Shown here in pieces: positions 8,243 to 19,201 of a DNA stretch of 64,000 bases. Below the pieces are notes generated by a model. The model was not told where the DNA came from. It saw nothing but the letters and a program-made list of their open reading frames with translations, and made no database searches. Numbering within the stretch: position 1 is the first letter of the stretch; every line of letters starts with the position of its first letter. Location of the stretch: positions 48,426 through 112,425 of the IMG/VR virus record IMGVR_UViG_3300030019_000570; one strand, given 5' to 3'. This DNA comes from a virus. The position numbers and the translations under genes are program-made.

Positions 8243-8493
8243 TGCAAGAACAAGAACAAGAATTTGCAGAGAACTTAGACGATAAGTTCTCTGAAGAATT
8301 AATCCAGGCGAAAGAAGATCAAATGTTATTTAACGAGATCATGCAATCCGGATTATTATACTCTAGAGCTGGAAGAGATGCACTAGGTGTAAGACTACAA
8401 CCTCAAAGACGTGAGTCCTCAAAGGTTCGTAGAAATGAGAAATGTCCATGTAATAGTGGATTGAAGTACAAAAAATGTTGCGGCTTAAATTAG
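8242..8493 (+). CDS. SEC-C motif protein
   Basis: An 83-residue protein ending in a SEC-C zinc motif (KCPCNSGLKYKKCC), the module also found at the end of SecA and in many nucleic-acid-associated proteins. The N-terminal 50 residues are acidic and helical. I start it at the ATG at 8242, which overlaps the previous TAA, rather than at the in-frame TTG six bases earlier. The stop is TAG. Confidence 0.75.
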   Translation: MQEQEQEFAENLDDKFSEELIQAKEDQMLFNEIMQSGLLYSRAGRDALGVRLQPQRRESSKVRRNEKCPCNSGLKYKKCCGLN

Positions 8494-8499
8494 AATATT

Positions 8500-9009
8500 A
8501 TGGCAAATTTATGCAGTAACATAATTAACGTAACATATTTTGATGAAACTGAGGAATTAAAATTAAAGACATCAAGATTATTACACGAAGAATTACAAGA
8601 AAATTTTAGTAGTTTATATCCAGAATACTGTAATGCAGAAGATTGTGAAGATGAATACGAAATTGAATGTTATTTTGAAGTTGGTAGTAAATGGGTAGCT
8701 CCTTTACAATTCTTTCATCATTTATGTAACAAATATAATGTAGACATTATAGGAGTTGCATACGAATTTGGTGGAGGTTATGTAGAATCATTTGAATTAC
8801 ATAATCAATTAGTAGAAGTAGAAGAACATGGTCAACATGTAATAACTTTTGTAGACGTTGATGAAGATGCAGAGATTGAAACTATTGAAGTTTTACCTAA
8901 TGCTCAAGATGATGAGATTTTAGACAAAGAATGTCCTAAAATTATAGAAGATGATGATTTTGAATTAAATTGTAAAACAATTTTAGGTGATGGTGAAACA
9001 TACTATTAA
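8500..9009 (+). CDS. Api92/DUF1281-like ferredoxin-fold protein
   Basis: A 169-residue protein. The opening MANLCSN and the later segment with SKWVAPLQFF and GVAYEFGGGYVESF follow the pattern of the Api92-like/YubB family (a ferredoxin-like fold common on plasmids and phages). The C-terminal 60 residues are very acidic. The biochemical role of the family is not established. It overlaps the ThyX start by 20 bases. Confidence 0.6.
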   Translation: MANLCSNIINVTYFDETEELKLKTSRLLHEELQENFSSLYPEYCNAEDCEDEYEIECYFEVGSKWVAPLQFFHHLCNKYNVDIIGVAYEFGGGYVESFELHNQLVEVEEHGQHVITFVDVDEDAEIETIEVLPNAQDDEILDKECPKIIEDDDFELNCKTILGDGETYY

Positions 9010-10120
9010 TGCAAAGATAGTAGCTGATTCTATTAACTCACAAGGCAATAGAATCACTACTTTCGTGTTAACTTACCCGAGAATTATTCATGCTGAGATG
9101 ATGACTCACAGAGTATTCTCAAGGAATGCAGCTTCTAGTAGAGCTATTCCTTTTAATAAAATGGTTAAATCTGTAGAAGATGATCCATTTATTCCAATTG
9201 CTTGGCAAAAGGATCATAAAGGAATGCAGGGAACTAAATATATTGTTGATCCTATTGAAATTAAAAATTGTATTAAACAATGGTTATTTGCAAGAGATGA
9301 AGCAGTAAATCATAGTGAAAATTTACATGGAGATTATTACATATATGATGGAACAGATATACCTCTTCAAATGGGAGTAACTAAACAACTTTGTAATCGT
9401 TTACTTGAACCTTATCAATGGTATACTTGTTTAGTAACTACTACTGAACTTGAAAACTTTTATAAGTTAAGATGTCCTCAGTATTATAATATTACTACAG
9501 GAACATATTTTAAATCTAGAAAAGATTGGATTAAATTTTATTTAGAAAATGGTGGAGTTAATACTAATTTAAGTATATATAATACAGAATATTGGCAATC
9601 TATTAATTATTCACAAGCAGAAATACATATCCAAGCATTAGCTGAAGCTATGTGGGATGTCCAGAACGAATCTAAGCCTAGTTTATTGGAAGCAGGTGAA
9701 TGGCATATTCCTTTTGGTGATAAAATATTTTCAGAAGATAAAATTGAAGATTTTCTTAGAACTCAAGATGTTCAATGGGTTACAGCAGAAGGTCATGATG
9801 CAGAATTAGAAAAAATTGCATTAAAAATAGCAACTGCTCGTGCAGCTCGTCTATCTTATATGACATTTGATGGAGAAATTGATTATAACAAAGATATTCA
9901 ACTTCATGATATGTTACTTAATAGTAAACATATGTCACCATTTGAACATTGTGCTCGTGTAATGACTGAGGAAGAATATCATTTATTTATTAGAGGTAAA
10001 ACTAAAGAAGATGAATCCGATAATCCTAAATCAATCTATGGTTGGTGTAATAATTTTAAAGGATTTATTCAATATCGTTATTTATTAGAACATGGAACAG
10101 GAACAAGCGAAACGTTATAA
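8990..10120 (+). CDS. thyX: flavin-dependent thymidylate synthase, motif order permuted
   Basis: Makes dTMP from dUMP using FAD and folate. The signature appears as THRVFSRNAASSR (residues 39-51) close to the N-terminus. The parts that come first in ordinary ThyX, a RxSY strand and H-x-SPFEH, appear near the C-terminus (about residues 280-325), followed by NFKGFIQYR. At 376 residues it is longer than the usual 210-270. I use the ATG at 8990, not the GTG one codon earlier. With dUTPase and the DUF5664 protein it forms a dNTP-supply set. All Trp codons seen are TGG. Confidence 0.85.
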   Translation: MVKHTINAKIVADSINSQGNRITTFVLTYPRIIHAEMMTHRVFSRNAASSRAIPFNKMVKSVEDDPFIPIAWQKDHKGMQGTKYIVDPIEIKNCIKQWLFARDEAVNHSENLHGDYYIYDGTDIPLQMGVTKQLCNRLLEPYQWYTCLVTTTELENFYKLRCPQYYNITTGTYFKSRKDWIKFYLENGGVNTNLSIYNTEYWQSINYSQAEIHIQALAEAMWDVQNESKPSLLEAGEWHIPFGDKIFSEDKIEDFLRTQDVQWVTAEGHDAELEKIALKIATARAARLSYMTFDGEIDYNKDIQLHDMLLNSKHMSPFEHCARVMTEEEYHLFIRGKTKEDESDNPKSIYGWCNNFKGFIQYRYLLEHGTGTSETL

Positions 10121-10397
10121 TGAAGGAAAACCTCAATGGTCATTAGTTCATTATAAAAGTTTAGAACCAATGGTTAGAGTTTTAGAATTTGGATGTGAAA
10201 AATATGATAGGGATAACTGGAAAAAAGGTATGCCTACTAATAAAATTTTAGAATCTATGCAACGACACTTAGCTGCTTTGATGGATGGTGAACAATTTGA
10301 TTCTGAGACAGGAATATCTCATATGGGTCACATTCAATGTAACGCAATGTTTTATAATTATCATACAAAGAATGGCGAAATCGAAAGCAAAATTTAA
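10092..10397 (+). CDS. DUF5664 protein, probable dATP/dGTP diphosphohydrolase
   Basis: A 101-residue protein carrying the DUF5664 pattern: RYNEGKPQW near residues 8-16, then a long helix with ...FGCEKYDRDNWKKG and a second helix with R-H-L-x-A-L-x-D-G and Glu/Asp metal ligands. The family is related to MazG-type all-alpha pyrophosphohydrolases and is annotated as dATP/dGTP hydrolase in phages. It follows ThyX with a 29-base overlap and probably tunes the nucleotide pool. Confidence 0.75.
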   Translation: MEQEQAKRYNEGKPQWSLVHYKSLEPMVRVLEFGCEKYDRDNWKKGMPTNKILESMQRHLAALMDGEQFDSETGISHMGHIQCNAMFYNYHTKNGEIESKI

Positions 10398-10566
10398 ATT
10401 AAATGGTGGGAATCCTGTATTATTGTGCTCTAAATGTAGTACGATTATAAAGTATTCTCATCATTTTACAGAAGATGAAACTAAAGCTGCAAGTGGGGAA
10501 ATTAAAATACCTGCGCAGTTTTGTGATAAATGTGAGGAGAAAATGAAAATCTATGGAGATGAATAG
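10372..10566 (+). CDS. small zinc-binding protein (64 aa)
   Basis: Two CxxC pairs (CSKC near residue 19 and CDKC near residue 52) can form one zinc knuckle. I start it at the ATG at 10372, because the longer frame from 10285 lies wholly inside the DUF5664 gene and gives an unlikely sequence. It overlaps the preceding gene by 26 bases and stops at TAG. It is the last gene of the early plus-strand block, just before the terminator. Confidence 0.65.
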   Translation: MAKSKAKFKLNGGNPVLLCSKCSTIIKYSHHFTEDETKAASGEIKIPAQFCDKCEEKMKIYGDE

Positions 10567-10589
10567 TGTTGTTGAAAAGTAAATTATTA

Positions 10590-10637
10590 AATAGGGGAAC
10601 TCATGGCGAAAGCTGTGGGTTCCCCTATTTTTTTTTA
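10590..10637 (+). terminator. intrinsic terminator ending the early block
   Basis: AATAGGGGAAC (10590-10600) pairs with GTTCCCCTATT (10619-10629), with further pairs inside around a GAAA tetraloop, followed by a long T-run to about 10636. It is a strong rho-independent structure 24 bases after the last early gene. Confidence 0.9.
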
Positions 10638-10667
10638 ATTTATGATATTTATTCCAAAAATTATTAT

Positions 10668-10675
10668 TACTTTTG
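10668..10675 (+). promoter_or_regulatory. Bacteroidota-type -7 element for the lysin gene
   Basis: TACTTTTG fits TAnnTTTG exactly and is 26 bases before the ATG at 10701, in the gap between the early terminator and the lysin gene. No good -33 box is visible. Confidence 0.5.
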
Positions 10676-10700
10676 TGAGTTAAACTAAAACACTTTTATT

Positions 10701-11408
10701 ATGCCTAATGAATTAAACCAATTTGCAACATTCAAACCTATAGAAATAGCTAATGACTCTCGAGCACAAGAAGCTAGACAATATTATCAAGATAATGGAC
10801 TTGTTCCAGACAATCCTTTTATGACTAAATTTTTAGATCAAGCTACTACTACACAATCAATTCCTAATATCTCTACACCTAGTAAAGATACCGATATAGC
10901 TGCGTTATTAGTTAATAAATTAACTAAAGTTCCAATGTCTACTCCTGAAAAAGCATTAAATGATATTAATGTTAATGCTTCTGTTTTTACACCAAAAGTA
11001 TCTGTTTCTCAAAAAGCTAAAGAAGCAATTAAATTCTTTATGGGTAAAGGTTATACTAAAGAAGTAGCTTCTGGTATTACTGGTAATCTATATGCAGAAT
11101 CAGGTTTAAATCATATGCGACCTCAAAATAATGGCGGTCCAGGATTTGGTTTAGCTCAATGAGAAGGACCAAGACAAGCGGATTTTAAACGCATTATGGG
11201 TAAAGATGTACATTCATCTACAGCACAAGATCAATTAGAGTTTATTAATTGAGAATTAAATAATACACAAAAGCATGCAAAAGCAGCTATATTACAAGCT
11301 AAATCTCCAGCAGAAGCAGCTTATGCATTTGCTAATAAATATGAACGTATGAAGAAATATAATAAAGAACGTGAATCTTACGCTAATACTTTTTACACAA
11401 CTAAATAA
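10701..11408 (+). CDS. Phage_lysozyme2-type lysin (TGA=Trp)
   Basis: A 235-residue protein with two in-frame TGA codons read as Trp (11160-11162 and 11250-11252). Residues about 110-235 match the phage tail lysin domain (Phage_lysozyme2): a helix with ASGITGNLYAESG, then G-L-A-Q-W where the conserved Trp is TGA, then QLEFINWEL and the final YERMKKYNKERE helix. The first 100 residues are an unstructured linker. It probably cleaves peptidoglycan glycan strands during entry or lysis. It stands alone between two terminators with its own promoter, apart from the GH24 lysozyme at 61685, so the phage has two lytic enzymes here. Confidence 0.82.
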
Positions 11409-11414
11409 AACAAG

Positions 11415-11449
11415 AAAATCCCCTAGCCTTAACGGTTAGGGGATTTTTT
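11415..11449. terminator. bidirectional terminator between convergent blocks
   Basis: AAAATCCCCTAGCC (11415-11428) pairs with GGTTAGGGGATTTT (11434-11447), 14 pairs with one G-U, flanked by an A-run on the left and a T-run on the right. It therefore can end transcription of the lysin gene (plus) and of the giant late genes (minus). Confidence 0.92.
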
Positions 11450-11450
11450 T

Positions 11451-14400
11451 TTACTTTCTATCAACAGTTGGTAAGATTTCCATCATATTTCAATTACCTC
11501 TTAAAAACGTAACTAAATCAGATTTACCTGCAAGTACACTCTTAAAATCGGTCATAGTATTAGTCATAATTGAAGCAAAAGCTGGTTCTCAACTTAATGC
11601 TCCAAATACACCACCAAATGGATCAAACTCCCCAAAACTCTTCATACCTACTTTAGTAGCTAGTTGTTCGTATTGAGACATTTCTTTCATTGGTTTCATA
11701 CCATCTTCTCCTTTAGACATTAATATATGTCCTAATCAAATCATCATCATAGCGATTAATAAATCATGTAACGCAACTTTAGCATTAGCTAATCTTTGAG
11801 GATCAGTATTCTTTAAATCACCAGTAGCAAGAGCTCTAATAGTTAAACCTAATGAATACATTAAACCTTCACTAGGAGAACCAATTCAAGCATTAGCAGG
11901 AATAATAGGATCTTTAGAACCTAATTGATCTTTAGTTACTTCTTGCATTTCATAATTACCTTGTTCATCAATTACAGGTTTACCATTTTCATCAGTAGTC
12001 ATTTTTTGATAATATAGAATTTTATTTCCATTATCATCAATTGTAAACTTTTGACCCATATAACCTCTAGGAGATTTTTGATCAGGTTTACCAAAATAAT
12101 ATTTAACTTTAGATGGTCAGAATGTTAAGAATTGTCCAAAAATAATACCCATTGCAGTATGTTTAATCAAAGGTGACATATCTTGATCATAAAATCCATA
12201 AGCCATATCAGAAAAATTCTTAATACTACCACGTTCTTTAGATGTGTATGCTGATGGAATATTATCTTTTTCAGTTAAAAGTTTTTCACCAAACGAAGAA
12301 TTCTCACCATTAAACTCGTCAATTATAGTTAAATACAAACTACGTTGTTTATTGTATAATTCATCAGATGCATTATATTGATATCCATTAGCTTCGCGAT
12401 TTTTAAAATAATGAGCATATCTTTTATCTTTAGAAGGATCATATTGTAGTTGTCCTTCTGAATTTAAACTATGTGCATCATAACAACCATCATGAATCAT
12501 TTTTGCAAATAATAAGGATAGTCGATTTACATAATCTGGTGCAGTATTGAATCAATACATATTTTCACCCAAGAAGTTAAATCCGAATTTATCAACTTTC
12601 TTTCTATCAACAATGTGATTTAAATCTTGATTAGCAAAACGCATTTCTAAGTTGATAGCTTCATTTAAGGCATATGTTTCTTTATTAGGATCTAATACTA
12701 ATTTATAAGCTTTTGCAAGATGATCTCCATTAAAACTATCATCTCCATAAATTTTACTTCATGCATAAGATGTATTCTTAACTGTTCCAACAAGTAACTC
12801 TTTAATTAATAATGCAGGTCTTAATGAAATTGCCATTAAACTCGATATTTTTTGTACCTTTTTAATAACAGCTAATGCTTCTGCACCTTCTTTATCAGCT
12901 ACTAACGATTGACCATATACAGCAGTTTTCATTTGATTAAAGAAATCTTCAAGAGCTTCTGTAAGTTCTTTAGTCTTTCCTGAACTTCATCCGTGAAACT
13001 TCATTACTGTTAATGCAGAATGTATATTAGGAAGTACTGTATTAAAGTGTTTTTCTCTAATATTTTCAAAAGCATATTTTAAACCAATAACATCTAAGTT
13101 TACTTCAAAAGCATTTACTCCATATTTTTCAATTAAACTTAATCTATAATTGTCATTAGTATTTTTAAATTGATTATACATACGTTTAAATCCATTAACT
13201 GATTCATAAGATTCAACACGTTGTTCTTCTGTAATATCTCTAGGATCTAATAAACCTTTAGTATCATCTCAGAATTTACCAACAGTTTTTCTAAAACCAT
13301 CTGTAGTAATTGATTTTCATTTACTTAAACTCATTTTCTTAACAAGTGGAGCTTTAAATAAATCAGATCCAATAGATGTTCATTCACTAAAGTTTTCGTG
13401 CTTTTTAAATTCTTCTAATGTTTCAATATTGTATTTATTTATAGGACTATATTTAAACATATTGAATACTACTGTTTCTAAATAAGCTCTTTGAGGATTA
13501 TCAAGATTAGATTTAAGATCTCATGGATTTTTAAATCTAAAATCATTATCAATAACACCATTATGTTGTTCAAAGAAAACTTTGTGATATTGATCAGCAT
13601 CTCCAATAATTATTTTTTGAAGAGTAGAACGACCTATTGCTTCATAGTATTTATTAGTTGCACTTACAATTGAAGCAGATTCTTTATTAAATTCAGAAGC
13701 AATTTTGTTATGTGCAATGGTAATCATACCGTGTAAACGAGTCATAGCTTGTGATTGTAGAGCATCGGCAGTATTGAAATGTTGACCTTGAAATAAACCT
13801 ACAATCTTATTACCATTCTTATCATATTCTGGAGATGTTCCCATAACCATAGTTCTAATTCAATCAGTAGCATCACCAATTCTAATTCCATATCTAGGAG
13901 TTGCATAATCAAATGTATCATTTAAATTAGTGTAATATGATACACCTAATGATACAAGATAGTATATATAATTCAAAGGGTCTGAGAAATCTTGAATTTC
14001 AGTTTGGTCTTTATTTTGAAGACTGTTTCCATATTTATCAAGAAGTTCATTTCTAAACTTTAAAAACCATTGTAATTTATCATTAGCTGTAGACATTTCT
14101 TCATCATCTTGACGATATGAAGCAATTGTTGTTTTTAACGCAGAATTATCAATATTACCAGCTTTAGATAAAATTTCACCTCATATGGTTTTCATCATAT
14201 CAGATGCTTTTAAATTTCCTGTTTTAAAATTGTTTTTAAAATCAGATTTAACTTTTACAATTTCATCACCTAATAAATTAAAATTATGAATAGCTTTATC
14301 AATTGGAATAAAATCCGCTTTATCACTGAATCAGTTATATACAGATACATTATTAATTGTTGAACCTTTTAAGTTATCAGTTAAAGCATTTAATACTGTC

Positions 14401-16121
14401 AAAGCTTTCATTATTTCAATATTAGCTGTACTTGCTGTAAGTATTCTACTATCATTAGCTAATGATTTATTAGGTTTAAATTTACCTAAAATAGTATTAC
14501 CTCTAGTAAATTCATTAACTTGATCTAAAGCATTAATAGTAATTGCAATAGCTTCTACACTTCGAGTATTAATGTTTCTAAATAATAATACACCAGCATG
14601 AGATAATTCAGGAATTGAATTTTCATCATTTACTATTTCCCATTCAGGTGTTAAATATTTATTAAGTACTCTTTGCATTTGAATTGGAGCTTCCTTACCA
14701 TTAATAAGAATTCCATGTTCTTTATTTTTAGCAGCTTTAAATGACTTAACAAGGTCATTCATTTTACTATCTTTAGCATTAGTCCATTTTGTTACATAAT
14801 CTTCAACTTTAGCTTGAAATCTTTCTTCCCAACCTAGTTTAGTTTTATCTTCTTCAATCCTTTCAGTATTTAAATTATTTACAATATAAATCTTAGCTTG
14901 ACCTTCTGAACGAGCAATAGCCTCTTTAACTAAATTTTCAACAGATTTACCTTTTGTTTTAGTTTTATAATCATAAGCAGGAAATGCAATCTTACAAGTA
15001 TCAACAATTTCAGAATCTAAATCAGTAGTAGATAAATGATCCCTTTTGATTTTAGAAGGAATAAGAGTTCTTAAATCATTACTCATATTACCTGAATTAT
15101 ATTCTAATCCTGATGATGAATTTGATCTGTCTGAAATTTCTTCTAATGTAATAGCGTTAGGATTTATTTCAATATTATTACCTTTTTTAGGAACAATTAA
15201 TTGTAGTATATTTAAAGAAGATTGAGCTGTATCAACATAACTATCTAACAACTGACGTTTTATTCCTAAAATATAATCAGTTTCTAATTTCTTAGATGAA
15301 TCCCAATCAGAATATTTATTTCTTGAAACTTTAATTTCATATAAATTAGGAATTCCTTTATCATCAATTTCTAATACATGAATATTTCCATTCATATGAT
15401 TAGCAGTACTGTTTACAGATTGACCTATTTTAATAATACTATTAGACGATTGCATTTTTCTACCTCAAACAATTAAATCATTTTTAAGTGTAGCAATCGC
15501 TATTTTGTAATTGTCTAAATTAAATTCTTTTTTCTCAAAGTTAGACGTTCCATCTAATTTATCAAATTCTTTAGATGCAAATTGATTATAATTATGAATC
15601 TCTTTCATAAGATTCTCTAAATACATATCAATATCTTTATCCTTATATAATTTACCAGCATCAGATAAAGCCAATCTTACAAGATTAGAACCAATTTTAC
15701 TCATTTCCATCATTCTATTATCAAGAGATAAATTTAAATTAACTCTTGCCATTAGAACAGCAGCAGATTCATTAGGATATTTAACTTTTAATAAAGCTAA
15801 TTGATTCTTTTTAAAATTTGCTTCAATAAATTCGGGGGAGAGTAATTTCTCTTCCCCGTTTATATTATGTGTAAGTTTTATAAAACTATAAGGTGTTAAT
15901 CCATCAGATACTTTAGGATCGATATTTGATTTTGCTGTATTATCTTCTAACACATTTAAAGTTAAGTCTTGTAAAGATTGGGTTAGTGTATCTTCAGATC
16001 TACTGTGTTTTACACCCACTTCTTTATCCAGATTGTTCTTAACAAAATCTGTTAGTTCTTTATCCGAATTAAAAGTTGCATTAAATCCGTCTATATTTAA
16101 ATAGTATTTACATTTATCCAT
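11451..16121 (-). CDS. giant virion-type protein with PD-(D/E)XK-like nuclease motif (1556 aa, TGA=Trp)
   Basis: One frame runs from the ATG at 16119-16121 to the TAA at 11451-11453 once the in-frame TGA codons (for example at 15465, 13860 and 12117) are read as Trp. Around residues 250-300 a strand ending in D253, then Y-E-I-K (E262 and K264), then a helix with RQLL matches the layout of a PD-(D/E)XK nuclease. The rest is helix-rich with no recognised domain, and a hydrophobic helix (AMMMIWLGHIL) lies near the C-terminus. It is the last gene of the giant-gene run, ten bases after the 1022-residue gene. In crAss-like phages, genes in this position encode proteins packaged in the virion. The nuclease call is motif-based; virion location is inferred from context. 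Confidence 0.7.
15833..15858 (-). other. intragenic 5'-proximal hairpin
   Basis: CGGGGGAGAG (15833-15842) pairs with CTCTTCCCCG (15849-15858) around a 6-base loop, ten pairs with one G-T. It lies inside the coding sequence, 263 bases after the start codon, in otherwise AT-rich sequence. No T-run follows in the direction of transcription. Confidence 0.7.
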
Positions 16122-16132
16122 TTTATTTTATT

Positions 16133-19100
16133 TTAATAACTGCAATCTTGTATCAGTTGATCATTTTTTATTAATTGTTTTATCTTTCCTGATACATTAA
16201 ACATTTCAAATGCGTTTGTAGTATCAATTAATCCATCTTCTGCACCTATTAATTTAGAACCAAACTGAGTCATTATACTATCAATTGGTTGACCTAATAA
16301 ATCTATTGAATCTTCTCATTTTAAATCAGCATCTAAATTTAATAAATCAGATATTGATTTTTTAATAGATTCATTAAATACTTTCTCAGTAAATAATTCA
16401 TCAGGTTTAATATTGCTTTTAACTGTCATTGTTAATAATTTAACAAAAGTTTCCTCTAATTTATCAGCATTTATATCTCCATTATAACTCTTAGATATTT
16501 CTGAAAACATAGGATGATATTGTACTGAATTCACAATTCTATAATAAGAATCAGAATCATTACTTTTCATTGTAGCTAATACTAAATGTAGAATCTCGTG
16601 TAATGGTTCTTCCATTCCAGCTTTATCAACATTTACATAAACTCCACCTTCATAAACAAATGCCGCAGAATTATTTACATCTAAATGTGTAAAGTCTTTT
16701 AAATCATCATTTGTAATAATATTGATCGGAACTCCGAATTTATTTTGAAGAACATCAATCATAGCGTTAACTATTTCAACTGAATCAGATTTACTGTAAG
16801 CAGTAACATATGAACTCTTAGAAGGATTACTTTGAGTAACAACATCTTTAACTTTTTCAAAATTATCGGTTGCTCATTTTGGTAAAAACAATTGTTTTAT
16901 ATTAGTAGCATCTACTCCAATAAAAAATCGTTCTGCTTTAACATGATTTATTTTACTATCGTCTCCAACATTAGGAATATTTGAATAATGATATGCAGAA
17001 ACTAATAGTTTATCTCCAATCATTTTCTCAACAATAAAAGGTTTAGCGTTTCCTTCTACAAGTAAATAAGAACCTGGAACTATATATTGAAATACTTTAT
17101 CAAAACTTGTATTATCCAATGCAATTTTTACTGTATTAAAATCATCTTTTAATATACCTTTTTGTCCATTAATAGGATTACCTTCATACATATAAAGTTT
17201 ATCGGGAATTGAATTTCATTTATAGCGTTCAGCTAAAGACTCTTTATATTTCTGTGTAATATCTATATCAGATGATTCGTATTTAGATTCAGATATAGGT
17301 CTACTATAAACATAACCTGTTTTACTTTGATAAACTTTAACTTCTTGACTATTAGTATTAGTTATATTAGGAGTGTTTCCAAGTTTAAATCTGTTTTTAA
17401 TTATTCAACCTTGAGCAAAAGATTCATTTTGTGATTTATTACTCAATAATAAATATCTTGATAAATTTAAATCTGATGTAGCTACATCAATATAACGATT
17501 AACTCCTCCAAACTCAGATGATGTTTTAATATGATCATAAGCTGATTCAAGTACTTTTAATACATTACCAGTTGAAGTATCATATATAAAATCATCTTTA
17601 TTAATTGTAGATTGACTATTAATTTGCTCTATAGAAAATTCTGAATTTTTAAAAGCTCCATGATTATTTTTCTTTGGACTAAGAAATATTTCTTGCATGT
17701 TATCTAATATCTTACCATTTGAATCTGTTTTAAACACATCACTAATTGATTGTTTAACACTAACCTTTTCAGTAGCTGATATAACATGATCAATACTTGG
17801 AGAAGTTACATATTTAATACTATTTTCCATAACATATTTTACAGTATTGTTCTTAGTTAAATAATATACAATTTTCTTATCTCCTGCATCAGATTGACTA
17901 GTACCATGAGCTAATACAATAGCATCAACAAGTTTATCATCTTCTTTAACAAGAACGTGTGCACCATTCATTACTCCAAATTGTACAGGTTGTCAAGCAT
18001 CATTATTTTCAATTTCTGAAATCGTATGACTTTTAAATGTATTTGTATCAACATCTGTTCCGATTGAAAAGTTTTTAATATCACTTACTGGAACTTGTTC
18101 TCCATTAACAGTTAACATAGAACCATTTATTTCAGAAATTTCTCTATACGTTTTACTTCTTCCAACTTTTACTTTAACTCTACCAGATTTAATTAAATCA
18201 AGCATAGTACCTCACTTAACTTTACTAAATTTATTTATAGATAATTCAGATTCAGTTTTACTTGATTTGTATACAGGTTTAATTGTAGTATCATCAACTT
18301 TTCTAGAATATATATAATCTGATTTAAGTAATGATTTACGTGTTGTTAATCCATCCCCACCTGAAATTGTAGTAATAACTTTATTACCATCAGTATCTAC
18401 TTTATAATCAAAAAAGATTTCATAAATAGTTTTATCTCCAAATTTAACTCCAATTAAATCACCTTGTCTAAGATTTTTAATTAGAGTTTTTTCAGCAGGT
18501 TGATAATAATAATCACGATTTTCTTTTAATACTTTAGTTTCAAAGTTAGATTTTATAGTGTAAGCTGAATCTCTTGTATTTATTAAATCTGATACACCGT
18601 TAACATCTATAGTATTTTTATAAGATGCTTCATTATAAACAAATAATAATTTACTAAGTAATTTAGATTTATCTCCAAATCCTGGATTAATTATATTATT
18701 TAATATCTCAGTTCTTTGTGCATCAGTACCAGTTCTAAGAGTTTCAGAGTTTTTAATGTAATTATCATTATCGTATAAATTTAATGCCAACTCAGTTAAA
18801 GCCATTATCTTATTTTGTTCATCATAAGCATAATTTAGATTTAAAAATATATGACCTTTATGAAATTGAGTTTTTACGTTTTCATTTGCAATTCCAGCAA
18901 TAACCATTTTAGAGGTCCATGATGGTTTAGGAATATTAAGTCCTTGCATTAATTTAATTACATTCTTATCTTTAATCAACTCCGCAGGGCTGTAAAGCCC
19001 CACGGAATTTTCATTAATGTTTGTAAGTTCAATATTCTCAATTGAATCAAATTGTGGAAGCATTTCCATAATTGATTTAAGTTCATCCAAACTTCTACCT

Positions 19101-19201
19101 GATAATAATTTTTTAATTTCATTAATATCAGTAACAGGTTTTTCAACTGAACCTAAATTATATTTCTTACCTCCAACGTTAAGTATTATTTCACAACTCA
19201 T
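16133..19201 (-). CDS. large virion-type protein with C-terminal zincin (HExxH) motif (1022 aa, TGA=Trp)
   Basis: The frame runs from the ATG at 19199-19201 to the TAA at 16133-16135, reading TGA at 18212, 17993, 17405, 17216, 16874 and 16316 as Trp. At residues 868-872 the sequence HEILH, preceded by EPL and followed by a hydrophobic helix and then by LEETFVKLLT about 40 residues on, has the form of a zinc metalloprotease active site (HExxH plus a downstream Glu). The N-terminal 300 residues are mixed strand and helix without a known domain. The start codon overlaps the RNA polymerase stop by one base (TAATG), so the two are translationally coupled. A packaged protease or peptidoglycan-acting enzyme is possible; the substrate is unknown. 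Confidence 0.7.
18981..19006 (-). other. intragenic 5'-proximal hairpin
   Basis: TCCG and GGGCT (18981-18991) pair with AGCCC and CGGA (18996-19006) across a 2x2 internal loop, with a 4-base terminal loop. It lies inside coding sequence, 195 bases after the start codon. Confidence 0.65.

Noticed and set aside
10285-10371. Longer version of the small zinc-binding gene starting at 10285
   Set aside because: This stretch lies fully inside the DUF5664 gene and has an unlikely composition; the ATG at 10372 gives a compact two-CxxC protein.
18352-18362. Further C-rich tract as an additional hairpin in the zincin-bearing gene
   Set aside because: It has no matching G-rich arm nearby; it only encodes a Gly-Gly-Asp-Gly stretch.
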